Assembly: GCF_030519355.1 (NCBI RefSeq)
Contig: NZ_JAUMKC010000035.1
Coordinates: 1-35,638, forward strand
Source: Mucilaginibacter sp. L3T2-6
Lineage (GTDB): Bacteria; Bacteroidota; Bacteroidia; Sphingobacteriales; Sphingobacteriaceae
Length of the DNA stretch: 35,638 bases
Direction of reading: 5' to 3'
Part shown: piece by piece, positions 23,963 to 32,973 of the stretch
Layout: each line of letters begins with the position of its first letter
Position numbering within the stretch: the first letter of the stretch is position 1
Program-made: the position numbers and the translations under genes
Notes under the pieces: generated by a model
The model's database searches: none
The model's input: only the letters and a program-made list of their open reading frames with translations
What the model was told of the DNA's origin: nothing

Positions 23963-26900
23963 TTATTCAAATGCATTAGCCGGTTGCAACGACTCTTTTT
24001 CTTTTTTCCTGACTTCGTTTACGTATTCAGAAGGCAGTGTGCCATATTCCTCCTTAAACACTTTCGAGAAATAGGTTGGGTTATTAAAGCCCACCTCGTA
24101 AGCTACACTGGCTATGCTCAGCTGGCTTTTTTCCAGCAGTTGCACTGCCCGTTTAAGACGAATAGTCCGGATGCAATCAACAGGCGTTTTGCCGGTGAGT
24201 GTCAGTAAGCGTTTATAAAGCGATACCCGGCTTAGCGACATTTGCCGGCTCAACTCCTCTACCGAAAAGTTCGGGTTGGTAATGTTCTTCTCTATACAAG
24301 CAAGCGCTTTTTTTAGAAACTTCTGGTCTTCCGATACAATTTCCAAATCCTGTGCCTGTATTTCCACCTGCTTCTGGTAAGTCTTTTTTAATTTCTGCTG
24401 TATCATCAGCAGGCCGTTTATTTTTGATAACAGAATTTCAAAGCTGAATGGCTTGGTGATATAATCGTTAGCGCCGCTGGCGGTGCCGGCTAACAGGTCT
24501 TTTTTCTCGGTCAGGGCGGTCAATAAAATTACCGGTATATGGGCAGTGCGCTCATCGTCGCGAATTTTGGCGCATAGTTCCAAACCGTTCATTTCCGGCA
24601 TGCTTACATCGCTCACAATCAAATCAGGGTGCATAGCAAGCGCTTTCTGCCAGCCATCTTTACCGTTAACAGCCTCAATAATATGGAAGCTCTGCTTCAG
24701 GTTGTCCTTCAGATAAAAACGCAAGTCATCGTTGTCCTCAATAAGCAGAACCACCGGCTTTTTGCCCGAATCGAGGATATGGCCCTTCGGTTTCTCTTGC
24801 TCAACAAGCGCTGATTTATTTTGCGGCTTTGTTTTGCCTTCCTTAAGTGTCTCGACGCCCACCGGCAGGCGTATTGTAAAGCAGCTTCCCTCGCCCGGCT
24901 CGCTTTCCACAGTAATATCACCACGATGCATCTTGATGAATTCACGGCTTATGGAAAGGCCAATACCGCTACCCTGGTTGAGCAAGTTCTCAGGCAACGC
25001 GTCCTGGAAAAACCGTTCAAATATCTTATCCTGCTTCTCTTTATGAATACCAATACCTGTATCCAGCACCCTTATCTCTAAAATTTGCTCATTACCGTTT
25101 GTATCGCCGCCATTACCAAGACTGGTAAATACGCTGATATGGCCGCCTTGCGACGTGAATTTAAAGGCGTTTGACAAAAGGTTAAACAATACGCGCTCAA
25201 TTTTATCATGGTCAAAACTTGTCTCCAGCGATTCTACTTCGCTATCGTATAAATAGCCGATATGGTTTTGGGTGGCCATGTCGTTAAACGACGAGCAAAC
25301 CTCGCGTATAAACTGAATAATGTCGCCTTTTTTTAGGCAAAGTTGCAATTCGTTAAACTCCATCTTCCTGAAATCGAGCAATTGGTTGACCAGGTTGAGC
25401 AGTCGCTTACCATTGCGCTTTATCATTATCAGCTGATGCTCATGATTGGGATTGTTAATGTTTTTTATCAGGTTATCAATAGGGGAAATGATGAGCGAAA
25501 GCGGCGTGCGGAACTCATGGCTGACGTTGGTGAAGAATTTTATTTTCATCAAATCCAGCTCGTGCATACGGCGGGCTTCTTCGCGCTCCTTTGCAATCAT
25601 GCGCTCTTCTTCTATTTTGGCATGCTTTTGCTCAAATTCTTTTTTTAGTTTTTTGATACCCCTATGTCGGATATAAAGGAGGAGGCCCGCAATCAGTACT
25701 ACATAAATTACGTACGCAAATACCGATTTCCAAAACGGCGGCAGAACTTTAATATTTAAAGCGGCGGTACCGGCCATTTCAGGATGGTTGGCGTTAACCA
25801 CCCGCACTTTAAATACATAATCGCCGGCATCAAGGTTGGTGTAGGTGGCTTTTCGGGCTTCTTTGGGCGATGCAAGCCATTGCTTGTCAAAGCCTTCCAG
25901 TTTGTACTGATAAGTAATTTTGTTAGGATTGAAATAATCGCGGGCAGCAAATTCTATCGTAAATACGTTCTGGTCATGATGAAGGATAAGCTGGTTTGTT
26001 TCCGCTATCGATTTGGTCAACACCATATTCCCATTAACCGTATCTCCTACTTTCACGCTTTTGTTAAACAGCAGCAGATCGGTAAATACCGGTTGTGGCT
26101 TCGGTAAAAAAGTGTGGATGTTTTGCGGGTCGAACAAATTATATCCGTGTGCGCCACCAAATATCATTTCACCATTTTTAAATTTGTACGATGCGTTGAT
26201 ATTGTATTCCTTGCCTTGCAATCCATCAAATTCGTCGTACTTATGTATCAGGTATTTATAATCACCTCCGGTTTTCGTCAACTTTATGCTGGCCAGGCCG
26301 TTTGCAGTGCTGATCCATATCAGGCCGCTTTTATCCTCCAGTATGTTTGATACATTGTTGTTGGGCAACCCTTTGTTTTCGTCGATGTTTATGAATTTCC
26401 CGGTTTGTGTATTCAGGACACTTATTCCGTCTTTGGTGCCGATCCAGAATAAGCCATTTCTATCCTGCAAAATACGGTTAACATCATTTGCGATCAGGCT
26501 ATTGGGGTTACCCGGTTGATTAAAATAATGTTTTACTTTTTGGGTTTTATTAATAATCACATCTATACCCCGGTCACGCCCTATCCAGATGTTCTTGTCC
26601 CTGTCCGGGTAGATTATCGAGGTATATTCCGAACTCATGATGTAATCCGGATGGGTAAAGTTGTCTGCTGCCGCGTTGTAAATATTTAATGCGCCTGCAA
26701 AAGTACCGAACCACAATCTTTGCGACGCATCTTCCGCGATGGTATAAACCCTGTCGTCCGAAATGCTGTTGGGGTCACTGTCTTTATGCTGGTAATGAAT
26801 AAAACGGTTGCCTTCCAGGCGGTTAACCCCGCCAAAGTAGGTGCCTATCCAAAGCTTACCCTCATGATCAATAAGAAGGCTGATGACTACATCATTTGAA

Positions 26901-28147
26901 AGGCTGCCTGGATTAGAGGGATTATGCCTGTATTGTGTATACTTTTTTGTGTTTTTATTATAATTGATAAGCCCTCCGCCGTTGGTGCCTATCCATAAAT
27001 TTCCGGCCCTGTCTTCTACAAAGCAATTCACGTCTTCATAGGGCAGGCTGGTGTTATCGGCAATGTAATGCTTTACAATCGGGAACCGGATGATATCTTT
27101 ATGGTAATAGTTAACGCCATGCTTGTAGGTGCCCGCCCAAATTATTCCGTTATTATCTTTATAAAGTACTGCACTGTTTTCGCTTAGTGCGCGTTCATCA
27201 TCATCGCGAGACAGAACATAACTTATTTGATGGGTCACCGGGTTAATCAGGTTAATGCCGCCATGGTCGGTTCCCACCCAAATATTTTTGTCGTCACCCT
27301 GAACAATCGTATTTATAACATTTGAGTTCAGCGTGATGTCGCGCGTATCTTTATCATAATGGTTTAAGCGGTTTGTTCGGGTATTATAATTGTAAATGCC
27401 CATGAAACTGCCCGTTACGTAAACCCACAAATTTCCTGCATTATCCAGCATTAGCGAGTATGGAAATAGCTTTTTATTGTTAGCCTGTTCCAGGTCGGTA
27501 CTGCGCAACAGCACCGTATTATTCGCTGTGTTCAATCTATCAATTGTGCCGTCAGCATAAACGAGCCAAAATGTTTTATCCCGGTCCTCAACCACATCGG
27601 TCACCTTGTTGGAGTGAAGTATGATCTGCGAATCGGGCAGAGTATTATAGGTACTTGTGGTCTTACTTTTGGGATGATAGCAATAAATGCCCCTGTCATT
27701 GGTGAGGAACCAAAAATCACCGCTATCGTCCTTTCTTATCAGCGTCAAATGATTGGTTATCACCTGGTATTTAAGCAATTCATTAGCGATGTCGCTGGTG
27801 AAACTTTCAGTATCAGGGTCGTATACGCAAATGCCGCTGTGAGTAAAAACCCACATGGTATTTTGCGGCCCCTCACAAATGCTGGTAACGTTATTATCCA
27901 ATAAGGATTTAGGGTCGTTACCGTCGTGCTTAAACAATTTAAACTTATAGCCCTCGTACCTGTTTAACCCTGATGCGGTGCCAAACCAAACAAATCCGCC
28001 AGCGTCTTTATAAATACAATTTACGCGGTTATTAGACAGCCCGTTAGTAATATCCAGATGAGAAAACTGGTAACCCTTTTTTTGCGCGTGCAAAAAGGTA
28101 TGCATAAACAGCAATACAATTATTGATGTAATAATTTTAGTGCGCAT
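23963..28147 (-). CDS. Hybrid two-component system regulator (HTCS) of the PUL
   Basis: One 1394-residue polypeptide holds sensor, kinase, receiver and transcription factor. A signal peptide is followed by about a dozen reg_prop repeats (25-690) and a Y_Y_Y domain (735-800) in the periplasm, then one membrane helix (about 806-826). HisKA has His877 in NVSHEFRTPLS; HATPase_c has the N box around Asn989, DTGIGI, and GSGIGLS. The receiver domain has phospho-acceptor Asp1180 (LIVSD) and Lys1232 (ITKPF), and an AraC-type HTH spans about 1285-1385. HTCS proteins bind a specific oligosaccharide in the periplasm and activate their PUL. Here the gene leads an operon with GH27, GH95 and GH43 (8-base gap), so the regulator is expressed together with its target enzymes. 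Confidence 0.97.
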   Translation of the reverse strand: MRTKIITSIIVLLFMHTFLHAQKKGYQFSHLDITNGLSNNRVNCIYKDAGGFVWFGTASGLNRYEGYKFKLFKHDGNDPKSLLDNNVTSICEGPQNTMWVFTHSGICVYDPDTESFTSDIANELLKYQVITNHLTLIRKDDSGDFWFLTNDRGIYCYHPKSKTTSTYNTLPDSQIILHSNKVTDVVEDRDKTFWLVYADGTIDRLNTANNTVLLRSTDLEQANNKKLFPYSLMLDNAGNLWVYVTGSFMGIYNYNTRTNRLNHYDKDTRDITLNSNVINTIVQGDDKNIWVGTDHGGINLINPVTHQISYVLSRDDDERALSENSAVLYKDNNGIIWAGTYKHGVNYYHKDIIRFPIVKHYIADNTSLPYEDVNCFVEDRAGNLWIGTNGGGLINYNKNTKKYTQYRHNPSNPGSLSNDVVISLLIDHEGKLWIGTYFGGVNRLEGNRFIHYQHKDSDPNSISDDRVYTIAEDASQRLWFGTFAGALNIYNAAADNFTHPDYIMSSEYTSIIYPDRDKNIWIGRDRGIDVIINKTQKVKHYFNQPGNPNSLIANDVNRILQDRNGLFWIGTKDGISVLNTQTGKFINIDENKGLPNNNVSNILEDKSGLIWISTANGLASIKLTKTGGDYKYLIHKYDEFDGLQGKEYNINASYKFKNGEMIFGGAHGYNLFDPQNIHTFLPKPQPVFTDLLLFNKSVKVGDTVNGNMVLTKSIAETNQLILHHDQNVFTIEFAARDYFNPNKITYQYKLEGFDKQWLASPKEARKATYTNLDAGDYVFKVRVVNANHPEMAGTAALNIKVLPPFWKSVFAYVIYVVLIAGLLLYIRHRGIKKLKKEFEQKHAKIEEERMIAKEREEARRMHELDLMKIKFFTNVSHEFRTPLSLIISPIDNLIKNINNPNHEHQLIMIKRNGKRLLNLVNQLLDFRKMEFNELQLCLKKGDIIQFIREVCSSFNDMATQNHIGYLYDSEVESLETSFDHDKIERVLFNLLSNAFKFTSQGGHISVFTSLGNGGDTNGNEQILEIRVLDTGIGIHKEKQDKIFERFFQDALPENLLNQGSGIGLSISREFIKMHRGDITVESEPGEGSCFTIRLPVGVETLKEGKTKPQNKSALVEQEKPKGHILDSGKKPVVLLIEDNDDLRFYLKDNLKQSFHIIEAVNGKDGWQKALAMHPDLIVSDVSMPEMNGLELCAKIRDDERTAHIPVILLTALTEKKDLLAGTASGANDYITKPFSFEILLSKINGLLMIQQKLKKTYQKQVEIQAQDLEIVSEDQKFLKKALACIEKNITNPNFSVEELSRQMSLSRVSLYKRLLTLTGKTPVDCIRTIRLKRAVQLLEKSQLSIASVAYEVGFNNPTYFSKVFKEEYGTLPSEYVNEVRKKEKESLQPANAFE

Positions 28148-28236
28148 GGGTAATAATTGGTTGTGCGTATCTGCAGGATGAAATACTACGCACTAATATA
28201 TTAATAATTGTTAATTATACACTAATTTTTGCGGAT

Positions 28237-28277
28237 AAAAAAAATGCCCCCATGGTTTTGAACCGGCATACGGGCAT
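28237..28277 (-). terminator. Intrinsic terminator after the GH31 gene
   Basis: On the minus strand ATGCCC and GGGCAT (complements of 28272-28277 and 28244-28249) form the outer stem, GGTT/AACC the inner one, and eight T follow (28237-28244). It lies just after the GH31 stop and before the HTCS start, so GH31 is transcribed apart from the HTCS operon. No clear HTCS promoter consensus was found in the remaining 90 bases. Confidence 0.75.
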
Positions 28278-28294
28278 AAAATGTTAAAATAGTA

Positions 28295-30676
28295 CTATAT
28301 TTTTACAGCGAGTGATTTACCTGAATAAGTAAAAGTTTTATCAAACCTGGTGGCCACTGTTTCATCTGTTCCGTACTCACCGTTCACCAATACTACGTTA
28401 AAAGTACGTTGCTTCAGCATACCCGGAAAGCTGCCTTTTGTATCCGAAACAGTGATTGTACGGGTTTTATCGTTCCAGTTGATGTTAAACGTAGCATATT
28501 GCCCTTTTTCATAATTATAGGTATCATTCTCATCCTCATAAAACTTAAATTGCCCGTTTGCGCCAGGATAGATGCGCAGCTCTATAACCTTGTTCTTTTC
28601 CTGGGTAGTATATTCCACCTCGGGACCCATAGGCACTATCGAGCCGGCACGCACATAGAGCGGCATTGTTGCAATTGGTGCATCAGCCTGCAGCGTTTGT
28701 CCGCCATTTATTTTTTTGCCGGTCCAGAAATCATACCAGTCAGCGGCTTTTGGCAGATAAACGCTGCGGCTTTTGTCGCCCTGCGTTGTTACCGGGTTAA
28801 CCAAAAATGCCGGACCGAACATATATTCATCGGGTATGCCCTGGATGTATTCATCGCCGCGGAAATCAAATGCCAGCGAGCGCATCATAGTATAATTGTC
28901 AAAAGTTGTTTTGCCGGCTAAGGAGTAGATGTAGGGTAGCAGGCGGTAACGCAATTTATCATATTTCAGCAGGGTAGCTTTGGTTTCAGCATCCCAGTTG
29001 TTCGAAAACAGTGCGCGCTCGCCTTTACCGTGAATACGGAAGATGGGGCAGAAGGTACCGAACTGGAACCAGCGTGTAAACAGTTCCCTGAATTCCGGCT
29101 TCGACCAATCAGGTGCTTTCCAGTAATACTGGTAGCCGCCGATGTCTGAAGTCCAGTAAGGTATACCTGAAACACATGCATTAATACCCTGCGGCACCTG
29201 GCTTTTGAAAGCTCCAAATCCGCAGAATATATCTGACGACCACAGCGTAGCCGCATTGCGTTGCTCCCCGGCAAACGACTGCCTGATCAGGAAAAATGCC
29301 CGTTTATTCGGTATGTCCCTGCGCCAGCCGGCATAAATACCTTTTGAATGTTCTAAAGAATACGTGTTAAAATAATCGATGCCTTTACCGATGGCGAAGC
29401 TGGCTTTGCGGCGCTCGTCCAATAATGCACCATTGTCCGGTTCACATTGGTCAACCCACCAGGCATCCCAGCCGTAGCGTTTTACCAGGCTATCGCGTGC
29501 CTGGTCCCAGTACATTTCGCGGGCCCTGGGATTGTGGGCATCATAATAGGTATCGAAAGTATGGGTAACCACATTATCCCAGGTAATGGAGGTCAGCCCG
29601 CCTATTTTATTAAGCGCATCGTAGTTCTTTGTGCCCTTGCCGAATACCGGCCATATCGAAATCATACCTTTGATATTCGCTTTGTGCAGTTCAGATACCA
29701 TTTCTTTTGGGTCAGGGTAACGCTCAGGGTTCATTACATGTACGCCGATAGGGAATGGGTCCCAGTAATACCAATCCTGCACAATTACGTCGACCGGGAT
29801 ATGGTTTTTGCGGTAACCGTCCTTTACCGACAACACTTCTTCCTGCGTCAGGTACCTGTCCTGCGACTGGAATAACCCGAACGCCCATTTTGGATACATT
29901 GGCGCTTTTCCCGTAGCGATACGGTACAGGTTGATGATCTTATCAAAATCAGGGCCGTAAAAAAAGTAGTAATCTACTTGCTTGCCGCTTTCTGATACAT
30001 ATTTAAATTGTGTATTTCCTGCTTCTGCACCATAAAAGTTAGAGGCTGAGTAGTTATCCCACATTAAACCGTAACCTTTGGTTGATAGCAAAACCGGAAT
30101 TGCTCCCGTCATATACTTGATGGCCATATCCTGATTGCGGCCTTTATAATTGATAGAAAGGGTATCGGTGGGGTGGCAACCGAGGCCATATAAAGCCTCA
30201 TCTTTTGGTGAGTTGAACGAAGTACTTACAGTATAAGTACTAATGCCCGCAATGGTAGCCGGCGTTATGGTTTTGTTGTATGATTGTGTTTCCGAGGCTA
30301 TTTCTTTGCCGCTAAGGTCAGTATAGGTAATGGCGTTGGTGGCTTTATTTACAAGTACTTTTAATCTTGATGTGCTGATAATATAGCCGGTTCTATTTTC
30401 GGTGATACTATAATTGCCATAAGTCCACTTATTGTTTACTACCAGCGAGGGCTTATCATTAAACTGGTTGAAAATGGTGTATTTTACTTCGATTATATCG
30501 TCCTTACAGACAACAATTTTCATTAAGCCTTTATCCAGAGCAAACAGTACATATCCTTTTTCCTTTTTGTACGATTTTATGGCAGCATACGCCGGGTGAA
30601 TATCAAGTGCCCCTGTGAGTAAGATGGAAAGTAAGCAAATGATAATCGGTTTAAACTGTTTCCTTTTTTTTAACAT
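28295..30676 (-). CDS. Exported GH31 alpha-glycosidase, probable alpha-xylosidase
   Basis: GH31 enzymes are retaining exo-acting alpha-glucosidases or alpha-xylosidases. The 793-residue protein has a signal peptide (cleavage near AYAA, 32), an N-terminal galactose-mutarotase-like domain, the TIM barrel (about 255-590), and C-terminal beta domains including a DUF5110-like part. The nucleophile is Asp409 in WWVDQCEP and the acid/base Asp482 in WSSDIF. The strand VIVQDWYYWD (298-306) resembles bacterial alpha-xylosidases more than starch alpha-glucosidases, so I favour alpha-xylosidase. There is no PA14 insert of the kind seen in some xyloglucan enzymes. It is monocistronic, with its own promoter that shares the operator layout of susC. 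Confidence 0.93.
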   Translation of the reverse strand: MLKKRKQFKPIIICLLSILLTGALDIHPAYAAIKSYKKEKGYVLFALDKGLMKIVVCKDDIIEVKYTIFNQFNDKPSLVVNNKWTYGNYSITENRTGYIISTSRLKVLVNKATNAITYTDLSGKEIASETQSYNKTITPATIAGISTYTVSTSFNSPKDEALYGLGCHPTDTLSINYKGRNQDMAIKYMTGAIPVLLSTKGYGLMWDNYSASNFYGAEAGNTQFKYVSESGKQVDYYFFYGPDFDKIINLYRIATGKAPMYPKWAFGLFQSQDRYLTQEEVLSVKDGYRKNHIPVDVIVQDWYYWDPFPIGVHVMNPERYPDPKEMVSELHKANIKGMISIWPVFGKGTKNYDALNKIGGLTSITWDNVVTHTFDTYYDAHNPRAREMYWDQARDSLVKRYGWDAWWVDQCEPDNGALLDERRKASFAIGKGIDYFNTYSLEHSKGIYAGWRRDIPNKRAFFLIRQSFAGEQRNAATLWSSDIFCGFGAFKSQVPQGINACVSGIPYWTSDIGGYQYYWKAPDWSKPEFRELFTRWFQFGTFCPIFRIHGKGERALFSNNWDAETKATLLKYDKLRYRLLPYIYSLAGKTTFDNYTMMRSLAFDFRGDEYIQGIPDEYMFGPAFLVNPVTTQGDKSRSVYLPKAADWYDFWTGKKINGGQTLQADAPIATMPLYVRAGSIVPMGPEVEYTTQEKNKVIELRIYPGANGQFKFYEDENDTYNYEKGQYATFNINWNDKTRTITVSDTKGSFPGMLKQRTFNVVLVNGEYGTDETVATRFDKTFTYSGKSLAVKI

Positions 30677-30716
30677 GGTTGTAGTTGGTACAGATTTATA
30701 AAAATTTCAGACGCTG

Positions 30717-30781
30717 TAAAACTATAGATAGCATAAGTAGCCCGGTGGCAATTATGTTAAAATATAATGAATAAATGTTAA
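30717..30781 (-). promoter_or_regulatory. GH31 promoter with two-copy operator like that of susC
   Basis: ATGTTAA occurs at 30754-30760 and 30775-30781, 21 bp apart. The distal copy extends to AAATGTTAAT, ten bases identical to the susC repeat. TAGTTTTA on the minus strand (30717-30724) lies 30 bases from the proximal core, exactly as TAAATTTA does before susC. Together these suggest control by the same regulator. Confidence 0.55.
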
Positions 30782-30847
30782 TAAGCTGTAAATCATTTTC
30801 ATTGCCAACTTATTGAACCTGATCAGCCGTATCAATCAAATAAATTC

Positions 30848-30879
30848 GCACATTTGCACATCTGCATATCCGCACATTA
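30848..30879 (+). repeat. Four-copy 8-bp tandem repeat before the BatA gene
   Basis: GCACATTT, GCACATCT, GCATATCC and GCACATTA follow each other without a gap, period 8, ending six bases before the ATG at 30886. TAAATTCG at 30841-30848, one mismatch from the -7 consensus, overlaps its start, so the repeat would lie in the 5' leader of the transcript. Confidence 0.75.
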
Positions 30880-30885
30880 CCGACC

Positions 30886-32949
30886 ATGCATTTTTTATAT
30901 CCAGCCTTCTTACTTGCATTATTTACGCTGGCTATCCCTGTAATTATCCACCTGTTTAATTTCCGCAGGTACCAGAAAGTTTATTTCAGCAACGTACAGT
31001 TTCTGAAGGATGTGCAGGAGCAGCAGTCGCACCGCCGCAATTTAAAGGAGCGGCTGATCCTTGCGTCCAGGTTGCTGGCTTTAGCTTTTTTGGTACTGGC
31101 CTTCGCCAGGCCCTATATCCCCGGCCGTAATGCCGCCAACGCGGGCAAGCAGCAGGCGGTGAGTATTTTTGTTGATAACTCCTATTCGATGCAGGCCCTT
31201 AACCGTGAGGGCTCCCTGCTGGATGAAGCGAAACGCCGTGCAAAGGAGATAGCATCGGCCTATAGTATAAACGACAGCTTTCAACTGCTTACGCAGGATT
31301 TTGAAGGCAGTCACCAGCGTTTATTAAGCCGCGATGAGTTTAATGATGCGGTGGATGCGGTGAAGATCAGTCCGCAAAGCCGCACGCTGCAGCAGATCAT
31401 CAGCCGGCAGGAAAGCTTGCTGGATATGAATAAAAGCGGCGTGCGATCGGTGTATGTGATCTCCGACTTTCAAAAAAACATGGCCGGCGGGCAACCGCTT
31501 AAAAAGGATACCGGCGTGCGTGTTACCATGGTACGTTTAAGTGCCAGTTCGCTGCCCAATGTTGCGGTGGATTCGGTTAGCCTCCTGAGTGCGATACACC
31601 GGCCGGGTGAAACCGAAAAGCTGGTGGTTCGCTTGCATAACTACTCCGGTAAATCAGCCGAAAAGGTGCCGTTGAAACTTACCATAAACGGTGAGCAGAA
31701 AGCACTGGGCAGCTATACGGTTGATGCGAGGTCTGCCCAATATGATACGCTCACCTTTTCGGGTTTGAAACCAGGCTGGCAGCGCGCCGAACTGACCTTG
31801 CAGGATAACCCGGTGACTTTTGATAATGAATTTCATTTCGCTTTTAACGCCGCGCAGCAAATGCCGCTGTTACTGGTGAATGGCGGCACTCCCAATCCGT
31901 ACCTGAAAGCCGTTTTCGCAGCCGATCCTTTTTTTAATGCGAAGCAGGTACCGGACGGCAATGTGGATTATTCGTCGCTGAACAGCTATCCTTTAATTGT
32001 TTTGAGTGATATCGATGCCATTTCTACAGGCCTATCGCAGCAATTGAAGACCTACGTGAGCAAAGGGGGAACGCTGGTGGTATTTCCGTCGGCAAGTATC
32101 AATGCTGCAAGCTACCAGTCGTTACTGCAGCCATTGAATGCCGCCTGGCCGGGGGCTTTACTTACTGAAAATACCAAAGTGTACAACATCAACTTGCAAA
32201 GCCAGGTATTTAAAGGCATCTTCGAAGGCTTTCCGCAGAACCCGGAATTACCGTTGGTAAAGAAGTATTATATGCTCAGTTCTGCCATCGGCAACCGCAC
32301 CGAAAACCTGATGACCTTGCCGGGTAACAAAACATTCTGGGCCGGATATACGGCAGGGAAGGGTCATGTTTATGTATCAGCGGTACCACTTAGCGAGGAC
32401 TTCAGCAACCTGCCCCGGCATGCTTTGTTTGTGCCGGTGATGTTCAGGATTGCATTGCTGAGCGGTCATGACCTGCCGTTGTTCTATACGCTTGGGAAAG
32501 ACGAAAATATAGAAGTGCCGCCGGTACATGTTAACGAAAAGCAACTGCTTAAGCTGGTTAAGGGTGGGCAAAGTGTTATTCCGGATACAAGGCAGCAGGA
32601 GGGAAGCACATTGCTTTATGTATCCGACCAACTGCATGAAACCGGCATCTACGACCTTAAAAAAGGAGACAGCTCCGTGGCCGTGCTCGCGTTTAATGAT
32701 AACAGGAGCGAGTCGGATTTGAGCTATCTTTCCAATGCACAACTGGCAATAGCCGTCCCGCAGGTGAGCGACATCATGGAAAGCGGGAAAGCCTCGCTGA
32801 AAGGGAATGTAACGGAAACAAATTTCGGCTTACAATTATGGAAACTTTGTATAATTTTGGCGTTGATTTTCCTGGCAGCCGAAATACTGCTGATTAGGTT
32901 TTATAAAACCAGCGTCAGCAACAAAAATCAGCCGGGCATGAATGGATAA
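30886..32949 (+). CDS. BatA-domain/VWA-like membrane protein
   Basis: The 687-residue protein starts with a BatA (aerotolerance N-terminal) domain: a membrane helix (about 4-24), the motif HLFNFRRYQKVYFSNVQFL, and a second helix (about 58-76). A von Willebrand A-type domain follows with a MIDAS-like DNSYS (Asp97, Ser99, Ser101). The middle (about 230-310) looks like an immunoglobulin-type fold, and a third region resembles a glutamine-amidotransferase-like fold (LLLVNGGTPNPYL, GGTLVVFPSAS). A C-terminal helix anchors it (about 654-676). Such proteins are widespread in Bacteroidota, with no settled function. It heads a plus-strand run with the dihydroorotase homologue 24 bases downstream. Confidence 0.88.
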   Translation: MHFLYPAFLLALFTLAIPVIIHLFNFRRYQKVYFSNVQFLKDVQEQQSHRRNLKERLILASRLLALAFLVLAFARPYIPGRNAANAGKQQAVSIFVDNSYSMQALNREGSLLDEAKRRAKEIASAYSINDSFQLLTQDFEGSHQRLLSRDEFNDAVDAVKISPQSRTLQQIISRQESLLDMNKSGVRSVYVISDFQKNMAGGQPLKKDTGVRVTMVRLSASSLPNVAVDSVSLLSAIHRPGETEKLVVRLHNYSGKSAEKVPLKLTINGEQKALGSYTVDARSAQYDTLTFSGLKPGWQRAELTLQDNPVTFDNEFHFAFNAAQQMPLLLVNGGTPNPYLKAVFAADPFFNAKQVPDGNVDYSSLNSYPLIVLSDIDAISTGLSQQLKTYVSKGGTLVVFPSASINAASYQSLLQPLNAAWPGALLTENTKVYNINLQSQVFKGIFEGFPQNPELPLVKKYYMLSSAIGNRTENLMTLPGNKTFWAGYTAGKGHVYVSAVPLSEDFSNLPRHALFVPVMFRIALLSGHDLPLFYTLGKDENIEVPPVHVNEKQLLKLVKGGQSVIPDTRQQEGSTLLYVSDQLHETGIYDLKKGDSSVAVLAFNDNRSESDLSYLSNAQLAIAVPQVSDIMESGKASLKGNVTETNFGLQLWKLCIILALIFLAAEILLIRFYKTSVSNKNQPGMNG

Positions 32950-32973
32950 AAACCCACCTCTAAAGCATAGTAA

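Noticed and set aside
28148..28236. HTCS autoregulatory site (TTGTTAA at 28208)
   Set aside because: There is no paired repeat and no -7 element at the spacing seen before susC and GH31.
28281..28287. Single ATGTTAA near the GH31 stop, and another at 18978-18984, as further operator sites
   Set aside because: There is no second copy at 21 bp; a lone 7-mer in AT-rich DNA is expected by chance.
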